Source: an uncultured Candidatus Melainabacteria bacterium (GTDB lineage Bacteria > Cyanobacteriota > Vampirovibrionia > Gastranaerophilales > Gastranaerophilaceae). From it: a stretch of DNA of 64,000 nucleotides. Within the stretch, counting starts at the first letter, position 1. Every line of letters starts with the position of its first letter. Positions 62,075 to 64,000 of the stretch are shown one piece after another. The translations under genes and the position numbers were made by a program. The notes beneath the pieces were generated by a model that was given only the letters and a program-made list of their open reading frames with translations, was not told where the DNA came from and ran no database searches. Location: contig CAKUUG010000002.1 in the NCBI GenBank assembly GCA_934692665.1, positions 19,967 through 83,966 on the forward strand. The letters are read 5' to 3'.

Positions 62075-62643
62075 TATTTTGTTTCCTTGTTGTAAATGTC
62101 AATAAGTTCTTTTACTGCATCTTCAACTATTTTGTTTTCAATTACATAGTGAAATTTGTCGGCATTTTCAATTTCTTTTTTTGCTGCTTTTAAGCGTTTT
62201 TGGATAGATGCTTCATCTTCTGAGTGTCTGCCTCTTAATCTATGTTCCAACTCTTCAAAAGTCGGGGGTTTGATAAATATAGTAACGGCATTTGGGCATT
62301 TTTCCATTACTTGTAGAGCACCTTGCAATTCGATTTCTAATAAAACACTTTTGTTTTGGGATAATTTTTCGTTAACAAAATTTTTATTCGTTCCATAGTA
62401 GTTGCCGCTATAGTTTGCATATTCCAGAAATGCGTCTTCTTTGATTAATTTTTCAAATTCTTCTTTAGTGATAAAGAAATAATGCATTCCGTTAATTTCG
62501 CCATCTCGAGGTTTTCTCGTTGTAGAAGATATTGAATATACTATATTTCCATCTACTTTTTTGAAAAAATCCGTCAAAATTGTACCTTTGCCAACGCCTG
62601 AAGGACCTGTAAATATTATTAATTTTGCTTTGTTATTTTCCAT
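62074..62643 (-). CDS. gmk: Guanylate kinase
   Basis: Phosphorylates GMP to GDP. Walker A FTGPSGVGKGTI is near residues 11-22; STTRKPRDGEINGMHYFF, EYANYSGNYYGT and LRGRHSEDEASIQKRL are signature segments. Length 189 is normal. The rpoZ gene often found between gmk and coaBC is absent here. Confidence 0.97.
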   Translation of the reverse strand: MENNKAKLIIFTGPSGVGKGTILTDFFKKVDGNIVYSISSTTRKPRDGEINGMHYFFITKEEFEKLIKEDAFLEYANYSGNYYGTNKNFVNEKLSQNKSVLLEIELQGALQVMEKCPNAVTIFIKPPTFEELEHRLRGRHSEDEASIQKRLKAAKKEIENADKFHYVIENKIVEDAVKELIDIYNKETK

Positions 62644-62705
62644 AAATTACCAATCAAACTATATTTTCTAATTATATAATAAATTTTAAAATTGTCATGG
62701 AAAAT

Positions 62706-63443
62706 TTATTTCAAATTCATAATATAATCGTGGCTATACCATTCGATATCGTCGCATAAACGTGTAAGCGGGATTTTGCATTTGTATTTTATTCTTAGAG
62801 CTGTTGCTATATAAAAATCACAAAAATTTGGATTTTGAGCAAAAATGGGACTTATTAGGTATGTACCTATAATATTATTAAATCTAGCTCCTTCGGTTTT
62901 GTCTTTGTTGTTTCCAAAACCTTTTTGCAAAGTTAAAAACGGAGTGGTGTTTTCAAACAAATGTGTTGTCATAGTGTGGTTTTCAAAACCTACTATGACT
63001 TTTTTGCTCAAAAAATTGCAACTTCCGACAACATTTCCATACCTGAATTTTTTCCCTGCGATTGAATTTATGTTTAATAGCTTGATGCCTTCTATTTGGG
63101 CTTTGTTATGGGGTTGAAAGTAATTTCCTATCAATTGATAACCACAGTTGATAGCAAGCATTGGAACGAGTGCAAGAGTTGCTATCCTTAGGGTGTCTTC
63201 ATTATACTTTAGGTGTTTAAGACAATAATTCATTGCTTCTGTATTTGAGCCGCCTATATAATAAAAATCATATTTTGAAGCTGAAATTATTCTATCATGT
63301 GCATTAATTTCGCATACTTGCACATCTATATCACGCCATTTGCACCTTTTTGTGAACACCTCAATATTAGCCCTATCGCATGGGCTTTGCAGAATATCGG
63401 GGTATAAATACCCTATTTTTAATTTAAGAGGATTTTTTGGCAT
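62706..63443 (-). CDS. GatD/CobQ-like class I glutamine amidotransferase
   Basis: A 245-residue protein with the GatD layout. [20 protein letters not shown] opens it, then DFYYIGGSN, and the nucleophile elbow [14 protein letters not shown] carries Cys. [15 protein letters not shown] and [11 protein letters not shown] resemble the FENHGGRT and GTYLHGP segments of GatD. The histidine expected in GTYLHGP is replaced by Ile, so catalysis may differ. GatD pairs with MurT to amidate lipid II glutamate; MurT is not in the window. It overlaps the proS stop by 25 bases. It may be an inactive or alternative-partner amidotransferase. Confidence 0.75.
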   Translation of the reverse strand: MPKNPLKLKIGYLYPDILQSPCDRANIEVFTKRCKWRDIDVQVCEINAHDRIISASKYDFYYIGGSNTEAMNYCLKHLKYNEDTLRIATLALVPMLAINCGYQLIGNYFQPHNKAQIEGIKLLNINSIAGKKFRYGNVVGSCNFLSKKVIVGFENHTMTTHLFENTTPFLTLQKGFGNNKDKTEGARFNNIIGTYLISPIFAQNPNFCDFYIATALRIKYKCKIPLTRLCDDIEWYSHDYIMNLK

Positions 63444-64000
63444 TCTGTAATGGCATCATTTGGAGCAAGTTTTTTCATTACTCCATCTTTTCTTGTTTTG
63501 AATTCTACAAGCCCTTCTGTAATTGTTTTTCCAACAGTGATTCTGATTGGAAAACCGATTAGGTCAGCATCTTTGAATTTTACACCTGCTCTATCGGATC
63601 TGTCATCCAATACAACTTCTATATTTAGTTTAAGAAGTTCATCATATATGTTTTGAGCAGTTTGCATTTGGGTTTCGTCTTTTGTATCAACAGGTACAAC
63701 AACTACATGATATGGAGCAATTTCTATAGGCCAAATAATTCCAAAATCGTCATGGTATTTTTCGATTGCTGCAGCCATTGTTCTAGAAACTCCAATACCA
63801 TAACAACCCATTATATATGGTTTTAATTGTCCATCTATATCTGTATATACAGCATTCATTGGTTCAGAGTATTTTGTACCCAATTGGAAAATATTGCCGA
63901 CTTCTATTCCTCTTGTTACTTTTAGCGGAGCTTTACAAACAGGACAGAATTCTCCTTCTTTTACTGTTGATATGTCGAAAAATTCTTTTATATCTTCTTC
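63419..64000 (-). CDS. proS: Prolyl-tRNA synthetase, C-terminal part (5' end beyond window)
   Basis: The reading frame is open to the window edge. Visible at the edge is the zinc-like [14 protein letters not shown] segment, then [20 protein letters not shown] (class II motif 3 region precursor), then [20 protein letters not shown] (motif 3) and the anticodon-binding domain to the end, with [20 protein letters not shown] and [11 protein letters not shown]. The N-terminal half and the YbaK editing insertion lie outside the window. It is the first visible gene of the proS-to-aroB operon. Confidence 0.95.
   Translation of the reverse strand, partial: EEDIKEFFDISTVKEGEFCPVCKAPLKVTRGIEVGNIFQLGTKYSEPMNAVYTDIDGQLKPYIMGCYGIGVSRTMAAAIEKYHDDFGIIWPIEIAPYHVVVVPVDTKDETQMQTAQNIYDELLKLNIEVVLDDRSDRAGVKFKDADLIGFPIRITVGKTITEGLVEFKTRKDGVMKKLAPNDAITECQKILLN

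Overview
The window is AT-rich DNA, densely coding on both strands, from a diderm bacterium. The outer membrane is implied by a two-partner secretion pair (TpsA/TpsB), an AsmA/YhdP-like protein, MotB/OmpA and penicillin-binding proteins. The prepilin-like leaders (cleavage motif A|FTLAEVMITL), a long PPi-type phosphofructokinase, a short RpoD, and many intracellular-looking proteins with an N-terminal xFxS motif and no signal peptide together suggest a gut-type non-photosynthetic cyanobacterial relative (Vampirovibrionia/Gastranaerophilales). This assignment is inference from gene style; no rRNA or tRNA gene was seen in the window.

Layout. 1-4.8 kb: a pilin-like protein, typA and a DUF3137-like protein; then rpoD, with dnaG upstream of it on the minus strand (4.8-6.7 kb). 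6.8-9.7 kb: HEAT-repeat protein, queC, DUF366 and SPOR genes, almost all overlapping. 9.7-12.7 kb: a lineage-type hypothetical, then a GT2 glycosyltransferase divergent from a YdjC-type deacetylase. 12.8-15.9 kb: a large SF1 helicase ending in a nuclease-like domain. 15.9-21 kb: second pilin-like protein, XRE regulator, mutS2, and an nfeD-SPFH pair. 21.2-27.2 kb: tpsA and tpsB, divergent around a 371-bp promoter region. 27.3-36.3 kb: hypothetical, pheS, GT-C-like membrane protein, AsmA-like giant, cysK, isochorismatase-family hydrolase. 36.3-46.1 kb: leuC paralogue 1, motA-motB-patatin, then a minus-strand operon nfnA-like, small Cys-rich protein, leuC paralogue 2, dacB, with PPi-phosphofructokinase divergent from it. 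46.2-55.8 kb: repeat-containing hypothetical, degenerate Nudix/NrtR-like regulator, dnaX, GT-C membrane protein, spmB/spmA, and an acidic repeat protein preceded by a 42-aa gene. 56-64 kb: TPR protein, then a long minus-strand operon proS-gatD-like-gmk-coaBC-nif3-aroC-aroK-aroB.

Most genes are housekeeping: translation (typA, pheS, proS), replication (dnaG, dnaX), shikimate pathway, CoA and GMP synthesis, queuosine precursor, glycolysis and envelope building. The accessory interest lies in the two-partner secretion locus, the helicase-nuclease, the pilin-like paralogues, two aconitase-family large subunits without a visible small subunit, a GatD-like enzyme lacking the expected histidine, and the lineage-specific proteins with the xFxS leader. 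No CRISPR array, transposase, prophage or complete new defence island was seen. Two genes shorter than 60 codons were found by reading the sequence: 43278-43457 and 55715-55843.
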